The position numbers and the translations under genes are program-made. From NCBI GenBank assembly GCA_021299695.1, contig JAJTEK010000058.1, positions 1-39,048 of the forward strand: a DNA stretch of 39,048 nucleotides. The letters run 5' to 3'. The notes below the pieces were generated by a model that made no database searches, was not told the origin of the DNA, and was given only the letters and a program-made list of their open reading frames with translations. This DNA comes from Pirellula sp. Its GTDB lineage: Bacteria; Planctomycetota; Planctomycetia; Pirellulales; Pirellulaceae. This document shows, in pieces, positions 24,998 to 33,922 of the stretch (position 1 is the first letter of the stretch; each line of letters starts with the position of its first letter).

Positions 24998-27244
24998 ATG
25001 GCCAACCGCGCATCTTCCGATCGCCCCGCGACCGTCGCCCTGATCGGAAACCCGAACACAGGCAAAAGTAGTCTTTTTAATGCTCTTTGCGGTGGCCAAG
25101 CCCGAGTCGGAAACTACCCGGGGGTGACCGTCGAGCACAAAACCGCTCGGATGCCCTTAGCCTGCTCGACTTTCAAATCGATCGAACTGGTCGATTTGCC
25201 TGGCACCTATTCGCTCAGCGCCCGGTCGGCCGACGAGGCCGTCTCGGTCGAGGTCCTCTGCGGCGAAATGCCTTCGGTGGCCAAGCCCGATGCAGTCATC
25301 GTGATCCTCGATGCGACCAATCTGGAACGCAATCTGTATCTGCTGAGCCAAGTTCTCGAATTGCAGCTCCCAACCCTGGTGGCTCTGAACATGTGGGATC
25401 GGCTCGGGAAAGAAGGCATGAAGCTCGACGCTCAAAAACTCTCCGAGTCGTTAGGGGTTCGCGTGGTGTGCACGAGCGCCTCGAAACGCTTCGGGATCGC
25501 CGAAGTCCAATCGGCATTGCTCGAAATCCTGGAGAAAGCCAACAGTACCGATTCCCGAGGAGTCCTCGAACGCAGCGCTCTGGCCTCGGCTTCGTTTCCA
25601 AAGGCCTTCCTCGAGTCGGTCGACGAACTAGAGGATTGGTTCGGTGCGCAAGGATGCCCCTTGGAGCGATTTCAGATCGAACGCCTCCTGATCGACGATT
25701 CCCAGGCACACTCCTATCGGGTCATTCCCAAGAGGATCTCCTCGGAGGTCGCTCAACGCATCGCCACGACACGGGAGCATCTGGCCACACAAGGCGTATC
25801 GATCCCGCTTTTTGAAACCCGCGCACGTTACGGATGGATCAAGCAACGCGTCGTTGGTGTCGTTGAACGCCAAGTTCGCGAGCGACGGGTATCGACCAGC
25901 GATCGGATCGATCGATGGCTGACGCATCGCTGGATGGGATTGCTGTTCTTCATCGCCCTGATGTTTTTGATCTTCCAGTCGATCACCGCCTTTGCATCCT
26001 GGCCGATGGATGGGATCAGCTTTGGGACCCAATGGGTTGGCCAGAGGGTCGAAGGGATGATGGCACCGGGCCCTTTGCGCAGCCTCTTGGTCGACGGCAT
26101 CATCGCCGGCGTAGGAGCCGTCTTGGTTTTCTTGCCTCAGATCGCAATCCTGTTTTTCTTTATCGCGGTGCTCGAGGACTGCGGATACATGTCCAGAGCC
26201 GCTTTTATGATGGACAAATTCATGTCTGCGCTGGGGATGAGCGGTAAGTCCTTTCTGCCGTTGATGTCTTCGTTTGCTTGCGCGATCCCAGGAATCATGG
26301 CAACACGAACCATCGAAAACCGAAGGGATCGCATGGTGACCTTGCTGATCGCCCCATTGATGAGCTGCTCGGCCCGCTGGCCTGTATATGTGTTGATGGT
26401 CAGCGCGTTTGTTCCCAAGCAAGCGGTCCTGGGCGGATGGGTCTCGGTCCAAGGTGCCGTGTTGTTTGCCATGATGTGCATCGGTGCCCTGGTCGCTATC
26501 CCGGTCGCTTGGCTTCTGAAACGATTCGTATTTCCAGGCGCACCCTCGACGTTCATCATGGAGCTGTCGAGTTACAAATGGCCCAGTTTCCGCGTCGTTG
26601 CCATGCGAGTCTGGGAACGGGTCCTGTCCTTCATCGCTCGGGCTGGTAGCTTGATCTTCGTGACCTCTGTTCTCGTCTGGGCCGCTGCCTATTTCCCCGG
26701 CGATCATAGCCTGCTGGACCAAGCCACCGCTAGGCTCGAAGCCGAACAAGCCGATCCGAATGCCGACGAAGCCAAAACCCAAGCTTGGACTTCCCAGATC
26801 AATCAACTCAAGAGCGATTTGATCTCCAAAAGCTACCTGGGCATGGCAGGTCAGTGGATCGAACCGATCGTCCGCCCGTTGGGCTGGGACGGCAAGATCG
26901 GTGTGGCTGTCCTGGCCTCCTTCCCTGCCCGGGAAGTCATCGTCGCGACGCTCGGAACGATCTACTCACTCGGTGGTGGTCAGGACGAAACGAGCCAAGG
27001 GCTAGCCGAGAACCTTCGGAGTGCGACCTGGCCCGACGGACGCCCGGTCTACAACCTGGCGACGGCCTGCTCGATCATGGTTTTCTTCGCCCTGTGCGCT
27101 CAGTGCGTTTCGACCCTCGTGACGATTCGACGCGAAACGAACTCCTGGCGCTGGCCAATTTTCTCCTTTGTCTACATGACGACACTGGCCTACCTAGGAG
27201 CTTGGATCGTCTACAACCTGATGCGTTTTTGGCTAGACCCATGA
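24998..27244 (+). CDS. feoB: Ferrous iron transporter B
   Basis: A 748-residue inner-membrane Fe(II) transporter with an N-terminal G-protein domain: G1 GNPNTGKSSLFNALCG, G2 NYPGVTVEHK, G3 DLPGTYSLS, G4 LNMWD, and a G5-like TSASKRFG, followed by the helical GDI-type domain (to about 290). The membrane part has two gate domains, with FFFIAVLEDCGYMSRAAF and LMSSFACAIPGIMATRTI, then LLIAPLMSCSARWPVYVL and SFPAREVIVATLGTIYSL. The gate cysteines that line the ion path are in FACAIPG, MSCSARWP and LEDCGYM. A clear AGAGGA ribosome binding site lies 8 bases upstream of ATG 24998. It ends inside the start of the MFS gene (ATGA). Confidence 0.97.
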   Translation: MANRASSDRPATVALIGNPNTGKSSLFNALCGGQARVGNYPGVTVEHKTARMPLACSTFKSIELVDLPGTYSLSARSADEAVSVEVLCGEMPSVAKPDAVIVILDATNLERNLYLLSQVLELQLPTLVALNMWDRLGKEGMKLDAQKLSESLGVRVVCTSASKRFGIAEVQSALLEILEKANSTDSRGVLERSALASASFPKAFLESVDELEDWFGAQGCPLERFQIERLLIDDSQAHSYRVIPKRISSEVAQRIATTREHLATQGVSIPLFETRARYGWIKQRVVGVVERQVRERRVSTSDRIDRWLTHRWMGLLFFIALMFLIFQSITAFASWPMDGISFGTQWVGQRVEGMMAPGPLRSLLVDGIIAGVGAVLVFLPQIAILFFFIAVLEDCGYMSRAAFMMDKFMSALGMSGKSFLPLMSSFACAIPGIMATRTIENRRDRMVTLLIAPLMSCSARWPVYVLMVSAFVPKQAVLGGWVSVQGAVLFAMMCIGALVAIPVAWLLKRFVFPGAPSTFIMELSSYKWPSFRVVAMRVWERVLSFIARAGSLIFVTSVLVWAAAYFPGDHSLLDQATARLEAEQADPNADEAKTQAWTSQINQLKSDLISKSYLGMAGQWIEPIVRPLGWDGKIGVAVLASFPAREVIVATLGTIYSLGGGQDETSQGLAENLRSATWPDGRPVYNLATACSIMVFFALCAQCVSTLVTIRRETNSWRWPIFSFVYMTTLAYLGAWIVYNLMRFWLDP

Positions 27245-28482
27245 TCACCCATGCGACGCATTTCCCCGAGTTCCGATGGCTCTTAGGGGCCCACGGTTGC
27301 GCTACGGTCTGCACACGGATCCTGTTCTTCTGGGCTCCCTATGCGCTGGTCAAGTCCTTTCCTAGTGAACCGCTGTACCTGGGTCTTCTGGGTTTAGTAC
27401 AAGCCATCCCGGCGCTTAGCCTAGCGATCTTAGGCGGGCATCTTGCGGACTTTCTCGATCGGCGAAACCTCTTGAGAGCCTCGTACATGCTGCAGTGGCT
27501 CTGCGCGCTTGGGATGGTCGACTCGGTCTACACCGAAGGTTGGGCCAAACTCACGGTGCTGATGGTTTGCATGTTCTTTTTGGGGGTAGCACGCGGCTTT
27601 GCCGACCCGACGATGCCTAGCCTCGAAGCGCAGATCGTTCCGCGCACAGCAGCCTTAAGCGCCGCGACTTGGACGACCATCGTCTGGCATGCATGCGCCG
27701 TGTTCGCCCCGCTGCTTGCCGGAGGACTGATCCAATTCGCAGGAAACCTTGCCCCCTTTGCGGCCGCCTTGATCTTCTCAAGTTGCTCGATCGCGATGGT
27801 CACTTCGATCTCGCCGAAACCCCGGCCGGCTCGCGCTGAGGTCGAACCCTTTGGACAAGCCATCACGGCCGGCTGGCGCTTCGTGATGAAACGACGGATT
27901 CTCTGGAACTCGATGGCGCTGGATCTCTTCGCGGTCCTCTTCGGCGGAGCGATCGCGATGCTCCCGATGTATGCCGACCAAATCCTTCACACCGGTCCGG
28001 TCGGACTGGGGGTTCTCAACGCCTCGCCTATGCTCGGCGCGCTTGTCTGCTCGATCGCTTGTATCCGATTTCCACCCCGAGCCCATGCAGGAAAAATCCT
28101 TCTGGTGAGCATCTTTGGCTTCGGCTTGTGCATGATCGTCTTTGCCCTATCTCGCAGCTTGATCCTATCGGTCATCGCCCTGTTTCTTAGCGGTGTTCTC
28201 GATGGGGTCAGTGTCGTGATACGCAAGTCCATTCTCAGGCTCTACTCGCCTGACGGGATGCGAGGGCGAATCGCCGCTGTCAACTCCGTTTTCATCGGAG
28301 CTTCCAACGAACTCGGGGAACTCGAAAGCGGTTTGGCAGCCCACTGGTTGGGATTGGTCCCAAGCGTTTTTCTCGGCGGAATTGCAACCCTGTGCATCGT
28401 CGTTACCGTGTCGCTCTTTGGCAAAGAGGTTCGACAATTCGACATGCGAACGGAATTGGAACGCCAATCAACCGATCCTTGA
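27241..28482 (+). CDS. MFS transporter (MFS_3/EntS-like), coupled to feoB
   Basis: A 413-residue permease starting at ATG 27241, which overlaps the feoB stop as ATGA. A longer open frame back to 26785 runs through feoB in another frame and is not the start. It has about 12 membrane segments, beginning HGCATVCTRILFFWAPYAL, with the loop motif GGHLADFLDRRNLLRA after helix 2 (a G-x-x-x-D-R-x-x-R type sequence). The fold and loop resemble the MFS_3 exporters such as enterobactin exporter EntS. Its place as the last gene of the feo operon suggests an iron-linked role, for instance metal or siderophore export; no siderophore genes are in the window. Its last 15 bases overlap the convergent RFAP synthase gene. 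Confidence 0.88.
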   Translation: MITHATHFPEFRWLLGAHGCATVCTRILFFWAPYALVKSFPSEPLYLGLLGLVQAIPALSLAILGGHLADFLDRRNLLRASYMLQWLCALGMVDSVYTEGWAKLTVLMVCMFFLGVARGFADPTMPSLEAQIVPRTAALSAATWTTIVWHACAVFAPLLAGGLIQFAGNLAPFAAALIFSSCSIAMVTSISPKPRPARAEVEPFGQAITAGWRFVMKRRILWNSMALDLFAVLFGGAIAMLPMYADQILHTGPVGLGVLNASPMLGALVCSIACIRFPPRAHAGKILLVSIFGFGLCMIVFALSRSLILSVIALFLSGVLDGVSVVIRKSILRLYSPDGMRGRIAAVNSVFIGASNELGELESGLAAHWLGLVPSVFLGGIATLCIVVTVSLFGKEVRQFDMRTELERQSTDP

Positions 28483-29502
28483 CAAACCAGACTCCATCGA
28501 TGCTGGACCCGCAACCTTGGCCACATAAGTCCATCCGCCGCTGTGCATGTCTCGACCGATCGTCTTGACCAACCAAGCCGCTTGATGCTCGTCGCGCGCG
28601 ATCGCAAAGACCACCGGCCCCCAACTCGACTGGCCTACTCCTTGAAAACCAAGCCCCCGGAGTCGATCCACCCAAAAACGGATTCGCGAGGATCGATAAG
28701 CATCCCCCACCGCTGGGCGAAAAATCTCCCCTGCCAACTCTCCGTATCGCCCGAACCCCTCGCATGCAGCTTGGTAATCGACCCTGGATACCGCAGGCAA
28801 AATCTGCTGCTCGATGAGCTCGAGCATCCGCCGGAGATTGGGATTCGGTCGCTCAGAGCAACGATCGAAAATCGCTTGCTCGCTCTCCCCAAAGTCCCCT
28901 TGGTAGTTGGACTCATGCAACAAAACCACCCGCCATTGCCCCGGGAAAGTATGGACCGCGGTCCGATCCTCTTGCCTCCCCCGAACGGCTCGCGAATCCC
29001 CCCGATCGAGAATGAGTCCACCATGAAGGAACCCTCGCAATCCGATATGCGATCGCAATCCACGACCGCTATCGACCAACCAAGATTCGTCGAGATGGCC
29101 GTTGTCCGGATTCGAATCCATCGATCGATTCAGCAAAGCGGCCGCCGCGCAAGCAAACTGGGTGCCGGATCCTAGTCCTACATGGGGCAAAGGCGCAAAG
29201 TGCAATTCCACACTCGATGCACACGCGCGTGCTGTTCTGCTTTGCCACTTGCTGTAGACTCGCAAAAAACGGTCCTTCCAATGCGCATCGGTCCAGTCGA
29301 AACAAGGGTCCTGAATACTGCCGAGCCTCGGTTCGAGCGACCGAGTCAACCCAAGTCGTACCGATGGCTTGTCTACCATCAATCCGATTCCACCAAAGCA
29401 ATGAGGCGATTGAGGGTGGATTTCTAGCAATCCAAAATGAAGCCGCGAGAAGGCTTCCACTCGATAATCAATCGTCGGGTTAGGATTAACTTGCGGATGC
29501 AC
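28468..29502 (-). CDS. Beta-ribofuranosylaminobenzene 5'-phosphate synthase-like (RFAP synthase)
   Basis: A 344-residue GHMP-kinase-fold protein starting at a GTG (29502). Features are SRLHFGLLEIHPQ near the N-terminus, CFGGIGLMVDKP, PHVGLGSGTQFACAAAAL (GHMP Gly-rich loop), LRSHIGLRGFLHGGLILDRG and GFQGVGQSSWGPVVFAI. RFAP synthase joins 4-hydroxybenzoate or p-aminobenzoate with PRPP in the first committed step of tetrahydromethanopterin synthesis. Planctomycetes use this cofactor in formaldehyde oxidation, so it is expected, though no other methanopterin gene is in the window. Its start overlaps the end of the DUF2760 gene by 17 bases, and its end overlaps the convergent MFS gene. Confidence 0.8.
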   Translation of the reverse strand: MHPQVNPNPTIDYRVEAFSRLHFGLLEIHPQSPHCFGGIGLMVDKPSVRLGLTRSLEPRLGSIQDPCFDWTDAHWKDRFLRVYSKWQSRTARACASSVELHFAPLPHVGLGSGTQFACAAAALLNRSMDSNPDNGHLDESWLVDSGRGLRSHIGLRGFLHGGLILDRGDSRAVRGRQEDRTAVHTFPGQWRVVLLHESNYQGDFGESEQAIFDRCSERPNPNLRRMLELIEQQILPAVSRVDYQAACEGFGRYGELAGEIFRPAVGDAYRSSRIRFWVDRLRGLGFQGVGQSSWGPVVFAIARDEHQAAWLVKTIGRDMHSGGWTYVAKVAGPASMESGLSRIG

Positions 29503-30151
29503 TGTCTTTCAATCGGATCGGTGCCGTTGCGTCGACCTTTACAGGAGAAATCACCAACGTGTTTTCCTCAGAACCCTTCCAGCCGGGTAACTCCAATTGG
29601 CTCGCGATCCAACCAGGATGAATCAGTTTGCCTCGCTCGCTGGAAATATCACCCAGAATGCTCCATCGATTCGGAGATGCCGCATCGGGTATCTCGATGA
29701 GCTCTCCCTCTTGGCCATCGACGATCGTCGAGACGATCAGGCACTCCTCGAGGCACTGATGGGACTGGTCGAGTACTCCCCTGGCCATCGCTCCAATTTG
29801 CGCGTCGCTGAGCCCTTCGAGATCCTCGTAAATCAAATCGACCAGACCCGCGCGACGTTGAAGCAACGCAAGCAACGTAATCGCCTCGCTACGACGAGTC
29901 GGTCTACCATAACTCGTGGATGAGTCTTGGTTGGGTTCACCTCGGCTACTGCTGTAATAGCCTTTGCCGAGCCCCGGTGTCGCAGGAATCGTCAAAGTCG
30001 ACTTCTTGTGCCTCGTCCGCGAAGATTCCGAGCGACCCGAAGAAGTACCCTTGGCCTGCGCCTCGAGCTTGAGCACCTCGCGGACGCTCTGTGCCACATG
30101 ACGATTGAATAAGGTTCCGAAAAAAGCGCGGAAGGCAAGCAACAATCGCAT
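29486..30151 (-). CDS. DUF2760 protein
   Basis: A 221-residue protein. The N-terminus is a hydrophobic, basic helix (MRLLLAFRAFFGTLFNR), followed by a disordered Ser/Thr/Arg-rich stretch (about 38-85) and the DUF2760 domain: EAITLLALLQRRAGLVDLI, GLSDAQIGAMARGVLDQS, GELIEIPDAAS, and KLIHPGWIASQLELPGWKG. In other bacteria DUF2760 is often encoded beside Hsp70-type proteins; its function is unknown. Here it precedes the RFAP synthase gene with a 17-base overlap. The domain call is from memory of the SDAQIGAMARGV and HPGW motifs. Confidence 0.75.
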   Translation of the reverse strand: MRLLLAFRAFFGTLFNRHVAQSVREVLKLEAQAKGTSSGRSESSRTRHKKSTLTIPATPGLGKGYYSSSRGEPNQDSSTSYGRPTRRSEAITLLALLQRRAGLVDLIYEDLEGLSDAQIGAMARGVLDQSHQCLEECLIVSTIVDGQEGELIEIPDAASPNRWSILGDISSERGKLIHPGWIASQLELPGWKGSEENTLVISPVKVDATAPIRLKDSASAS

Positions 30152-30405
30152 AGTGCAGGTGGGTGACAGGAGAGGACACGGGTGAGGAAGTCCACTCAGT
30201 CTAGCAATCCAAGAATCCGATTGGAATAATTTTCCCCGAACATTTTTTACAATCCTCGGTGTTCAAGACGACTTCGACGGCAGTTTCCTTTCAACCGAAG
30301 GGGTTTACCGCAAATCCTAAACTCAATGCGCCACTACTGAAAATCGACTTCATCCAGTAAAATTCGAGGGATCCTGAACCCACACACAACCCCAAGCACT
30401 CCTCC

Positions 30406-31455
30406 ATGAGAAGTCTCACCACGATCGATGGCAAGCCCGACGCCGAGGCCTTTGTCGCCTACCTCCTGACCGTGGGTATCTCCACCCACGTCGAACCGGC
30501 CAGCGATCCCTTATCAAAAAGCTCTACGGAAAGCTCCATCGGTAGTTTCACAGAAAACACCTCGGGCAATTCCACCAGCCGCCCCAACGATGCTTGGGAA
30601 GTCTGGATCAAAAACGAGGATCGCTTGCCCCAAGCGAAAGAGGAACTCAAAACCTTTTTAGCCAATCCAAAAGACCCGAAATACGCCGCTGCCCTCAAAC
30701 AAGCCAACCTGATCCTCCGAGAACAACGCCAAGAGGCGAAGCTCCGCCAACGCAATCTCCAATCCCCAAACCTAGGTGACCAACGGACCTCGATGTTCAG
30801 TGGGAAACTCCCACCCCTGACCCTCACGCTGCTGATCCTCTGCTGCGTCTTTAGCCTCCTGACGGCCTTCTCGACCCCAGCCAATGAGAATCGCTTGGGC
30901 CTCTCGATCGTCAAACAACTCAAGTTTGTCGATATGGAACTCTTTGCAAAAACTAACGATCCGACCGCATCGCTCCAGCGAGGCGAACTCTGGCGAATCT
31001 TCACTCCAGCCTTTCTCCACGGATCTCCCCTCCACCTACTGATGAACATGCTGGCTCTGGCCTCGCTGGGCAGACTCGTCGAACGATTGGTCGGTATCCG
31101 TCGATACGCAGTTCTGTTGCTCCTGATTGCAGCCGGTTCCCACCTGACCCAAGGCCTCCTCGGGGAAAATGTGCTCGGTATTCAAGGCCTCTCGGGCTCA
31201 CCGAACTTCGTCGGTATCTCCGGAGTGGTCATGGGACTCTTCGGATATATCGCCGTCAAATCAAGAATGAGACCGGATCTTGGATTTGGCCTCTCGGGAC
31301 AATCCTACTTCATGGTTGGAATCCTGCTGGTCATGGGCTTTGCAGGGGATATCTTCGGAAAAGAAGGGGGCCTTCAGATGGCCAACTTTGCGCATTTAGG
31401 CGGACTCGTCGCCGGCGCAATCCTTGGCTTCCTCAGCGAAGCAAGGCGTTCTTGA
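30406..31455 (+). CDS. Rhomboid-family intramembrane serine protease
   Basis: A 349-residue membrane protease. The first ~95 residues are a soluble domain (WEVWIKNEDRLPQAKEELKT), like the cytoplasmic domain of GlpG, then a charged helix rich in Gln and Arg. Helices follow: TLTLLILCCVFSLLTAF, then FTPAFLHGSPLHLLMNMLAL (the conserved HxxxN region), the catalytic Ser in VGISGVVMGLFGYI (GxSG, about residue 271), and the catalytic His in NFAHLGGLVAGAILG (about 329). It cleaves membrane proteins within the bilayer; the substrates are unknown. Its end overlaps the convergent receiver gene by 23 bases. Confidence 0.93.
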   Translation: MRSLTTIDGKPDAEAFVAYLLTVGISTHVEPASDPLSKSSTESSIGSFTENTSGNSTSRPNDAWEVWIKNEDRLPQAKEELKTFLANPKDPKYAAALKQANLILREQRQEAKLRQRNLQSPNLGDQRTSMFSGKLPPLTLTLLILCCVFSLLTAFSTPANENRLGLSIVKQLKFVDMELFAKTNDPTASLQRGELWRIFTPAFLHGSPLHLLMNMLALASLGRLVERLVGIRRYAVLLLLIAAGSHLTQGLLGENVLGIQGLSGSPNFVGISGVVMGLFGYIAVKSRMRPDLGFGLSGQSYFMVGILLVMGFAGDIFGKEGGLQMANFAHLGGLVAGAILGFLSEARRS

Positions 31456-31795
31456 TCGTCTGTACCAACTCGGGAATCGAAAATGGCTTGGGCAATACCG
31501 CCTGGGCCTGCAATTGACGAGCCCTGGCCAAAATTCCTTCATCAAGCTTGGCCGACATCAGGATGCACGGAAGACTCGGCAAGGCCCTGCGAACCCTCTC
31601 AAGTGCTCCGAGTCCGTCTAACCTCGGCATGTGGATATCAAACAACACCAAATGGATATTGCCAGACTCGATCGCTTCGATCGCTTCGAGACCATCGCAA
31701 GCTTGGCACGTGCTGTAGCCTCGACGCTGGAGTATCTCATCGAGCGTCATTCGAAATGCTTCGTCGTCGTCAGTAATCAGAACCCGATGTTCCAT
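31433..31795 (-). CDS. Single-domain response regulator (receiver)
   Basis: A 120-residue receiver domain only, like CheY. It has the acidic cluster DDDE (9-12), phospho-acceptor D53 in LFDIHMPRLDG, a Ser in ILMSAK and the conserved Lys in VLPKPF. Without an output domain it must act by protein contacts or phosphorelay. No kinase gene is adjacent; its closest relative in this window is the receiver at the end of the PAS-GAF-REC protein. The gene converges with the rhomboid gene and diverges from bioF. Confidence 0.93.
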   Translation of the reverse strand: MEHRVLITDDDEAFRMTLDEILQRRGYSTCQACDGLEAIEAIESGNIHLVLFDIHMPRLDGLGALERVRRALPSLPCILMSAKLDEGILARARQLQAQAVLPKPFSIPELVQTIKNALLR

Positions 31796-31898
31796 AATTT
31801 TCTATTCGCGGCGACCCTCATACCTTGCCACTGAACATGATCTATTATCACTATTTCAGGACCGTGAATCAATTCCGCTTCCGAAGAGTTTACCAGTA

Positions 31899-33083
31899 AT
31901 GATCACCCCAATGGACCTCTGGAGCACGCTTTCAGAAGATTTGAAACGCCGCGGGAACCAAGGACTCCGACGCTCCCTGGTCCCCTGCCGACCCATAAGC
32001 CCCACTCGGACGCTTCGCCAAGGTCGCTCTGTCCTGCATTTTGCCTCCAATGATTACCTGGCCATGGCCTGGAATCCCCAAGTCCGCGAGGAATTCACAC
32101 GCATCGCCGACCAATACAGCCTCGGGGCAACGGCCAGCCCCCTGATCCTCGGAGCCTCGGAACCCTACGCAAAACTCGTCGAATCGATCGCTCATTGGCA
32201 CCAAAGCGAATCGGCTGTCGTTTTTCCATCAGGATACGCGGCCAACCTCGGAACTCTCCAATCCCTGGTTTCTCCCGAGGATCTGGTCCTCTCCGACGCC
32301 CTCAACCACGCCTGCCTGATCGACGGCTGCCGACTGTCCAAAGCCACCATCAAGGTTTTCCCGCACCGAGATACCGATACCTTAGGCGATCTGCTGGCAA
32401 ACCTCCGTGGCCGCTTTCGTATGGCCTACATCCTGACCGACACCCTCTTTAGCATGGATGGACATGTTGCCCCAATTCCCCAGATCGAGTCTCTCTGCCG
32501 CGAATTCAACGCTCTTGCGATCGCCGACGAAGCCCACGCCTCGGGTGTCTTCGGCAACCGTGGCCGAGGGCTACTCGATGCCTACCGAGCCGATGGATCT
32601 GTCTGGATCAAAACCGGTACCCTGAGCAAAGCCATCGGATGCACCGGGGGCTACGTCGCTGGCCCCCGTCTGCTGTGCGATACCCTACTGCATCAGGCCC
32701 GAACCCTGATCTTCTCTACGGCCCTCCCACCGGCGATCCTCGGAGCTGCAGCCAAGTCGATCGAACTGATCCAAAACATGGACGAACAAAGGCTCAAACT
32801 GCTCGAACAGAGCTCCTATCTCCGAAAAGAACTCACCCTGCGAGGATTCCGCACCACCAGCGACACTACCCCGATCATCCCGCTCTACGTTCATGACCCC
32901 CACGAAGCTCTCGAACTCTCTGAAAAACTCCTCGATGCAGGGATTTTCGTTCCCGCCATCCGCCCACCAACCGTTCCCCCCAATGGATGCCTGCTTCGCA
33001 TCAGCCTCAACTCCGACCACACCCACCAAGACTGCCAGCAACTCCTCGATGCACTTGGCCAATCCATGCTCAAGCCCCAATGA
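31899..33083 (+). CDS. bioF: 8-amino-7-oxononanoate synthase
   Basis: A 394-residue PLP-dependent alpha-oxoamine synthase, condensing pimeloyl-CoA (or ACP) with alanine in biotin synthesis. It has LHFASNDYLAMAWNPQVREE, GATASPLILGASEPY, SAVVFPSGYAANLGTLQSL, DALNHACLIDGCRLS, AIADEAHASGVFGNRG, and the PLP lysine in KTGTLSKAIGCTGGYVAG (about residue 243). The end PPTVPPNGCLLRISLNSDHT is typical of BioF. A second ATG five codons on is possible. No other biotin gene is nearby, so it stands alone. Other alpha-oxoamine synthases (KBL, ALAS, SPT) are less likely given the ADEAHASGVFG and PPTVP motifs. Confidence 0.9.
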   Translation: MITPMDLWSTLSEDLKRRGNQGLRRSLVPCRPISPTRTLRQGRSVLHFASNDYLAMAWNPQVREEFTRIADQYSLGATASPLILGASEPYAKLVESIAHWHQSESAVVFPSGYAANLGTLQSLVSPEDLVLSDALNHACLIDGCRLSKATIKVFPHRDTDTLGDLLANLRGRFRMAYILTDTLFSMDGHVAPIPQIESLCREFNALAIADEAHASGVFGNRGRGLLDAYRADGSVWIKTGTLSKAIGCTGGYVAGPRLLCDTLLHQARTLIFSTALPPAILGAAAKSIELIQNMDEQRLKLLEQSSYLRKELTLRGFRTTSDTTPIIPLYVHDPHEALELSEKLLDAGIFVPAIRPPTVPPNGCLLRISLNSDHTHQDCQQLLDALGQSMLKPQ

Positions 33084-33104
33084 TCGAGGTAAACTGGATG
33101 GTGA

Positions 33105-33842
33105 TCACTCCTCCCATGAGCCCCAAGCACGTGCGATTCGCATCAAGCGAATTTTCAAATCCTCAAGCATCATCGCCGTAGCACCCCATACCCAGTGGCC
33201 TTCGAGCCAAAACCCAGGTGTCTCGATAAGCATCGCCCCTCGCTGGATCTTGCGGACCAAAGGTCGCAAACCCAAAAGGTGCTCGAGCGGCAAAAAGAGG
33301 ACCTCGGATACCTCGTCGGGATTCGGACACATCGCAGGCAAGTCGCCCCCGAGCCCCAGAAGCGGTACGACCTGATGGCCACTGGCATAGACATACATCG
33401 CAGGCAGCGAACCGATCAGCTCAATATGTTCGTTCGGGCACCCGAGCTCCTCGGTGTACTCGCGGCATGCGGCTTGCTCGTGCGACTCTCCCGCTTGACA
33501 ACGGCCTCCAGGAAAAGAGACCTGACCTGCATGCTCAGCCATCGTCACGGGCCTGAGCGTCAGAGGGATCGTCCATTGGCTTTGGAACTGGTTGGTCGGG
33601 CTCTGGAGCAAAGCCATCAGGACCGCAGCCGAATGGGTCCTCGGCGGGGCCGGTCCACGATGGCGTCCATAAGAAATCTGAGGAGCGAAAGGATTCCCCC
33701 GCCAAGGCCTAGCCGTCGAGGGTTCGAGGGACATCCAAGCCCGTCGCAAACGATCGGGGTCCCTCAAAATTGCCAACACAGGCTCGAGCGATCCGGTCTC
33801 CAACTTGGCTATGCACTCCCAAAAGCTTTGGAAAAACTCCAT
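33105..33842 (-). CDS. Nudix hydrolase, CoA pyrophosphatase (NudL)-like
   Basis: About 245 residues from ATG 33842; a TTG 12 bases earlier is possible. It has the CoA-pyrophosphatase signature EHAGQVSFPGGRCQAGES, with a full Nudix box: GGRCQAGESHEQAACREY followed by TEELG, fitting G-x5-E-x7-R-E-U-x-E-E-x-G. Substrates are probably CoA, its derivatives or related dinucleotides, which are cut at the diphosphate. The N-terminal 50 residues are helical. The neighbour at 33923 is divergent, leaving an 80-base shared promoter region; it converges with bioF, leaving a gap of 21 bases. Confidence 0.9.
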   Translation of the reverse strand: MEFFQSFWECIAKLETGSLEPVLAILRDPDRLRRAWMSLEPSTARPWRGNPFAPQISYGRHRGPAPPRTHSAAVLMALLQSPTNQFQSQWTIPLTLRPVTMAEHAGQVSFPGGRCQAGESHEQAACREYTEELGCPNEHIELIGSLPAMYVYASGHQVVPLLGLGGDLPAMCPNPDEVSEVLFLPLEHLLGLRPLVRKIQRGAMLIETPGFWLEGHWVWGATAMMLEDLKIRLMRIARAWGSWEE

Positions 33843-33922
33843 TCCGAAGTACAACGACTTGGTTTATCATTCCACCGTCCCTGCTTCCGGTCCGCAACCC
33901 CAATTCAACGATCCGACCGACG

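Noticed and set aside
25628-26806. Minus-strand frame of 392 codons
   Set aside because: Antisense shadow of feoB; low-complexity His/Asp/Gln composition and no domain.
26785-27240. Extension of the MFS gene upstream into feoB
   Set aside because: The protein sequence here is not membrane-like and lies in another frame of feoB; the ATG at 27241 overlapping the feoB stop is the natural start.
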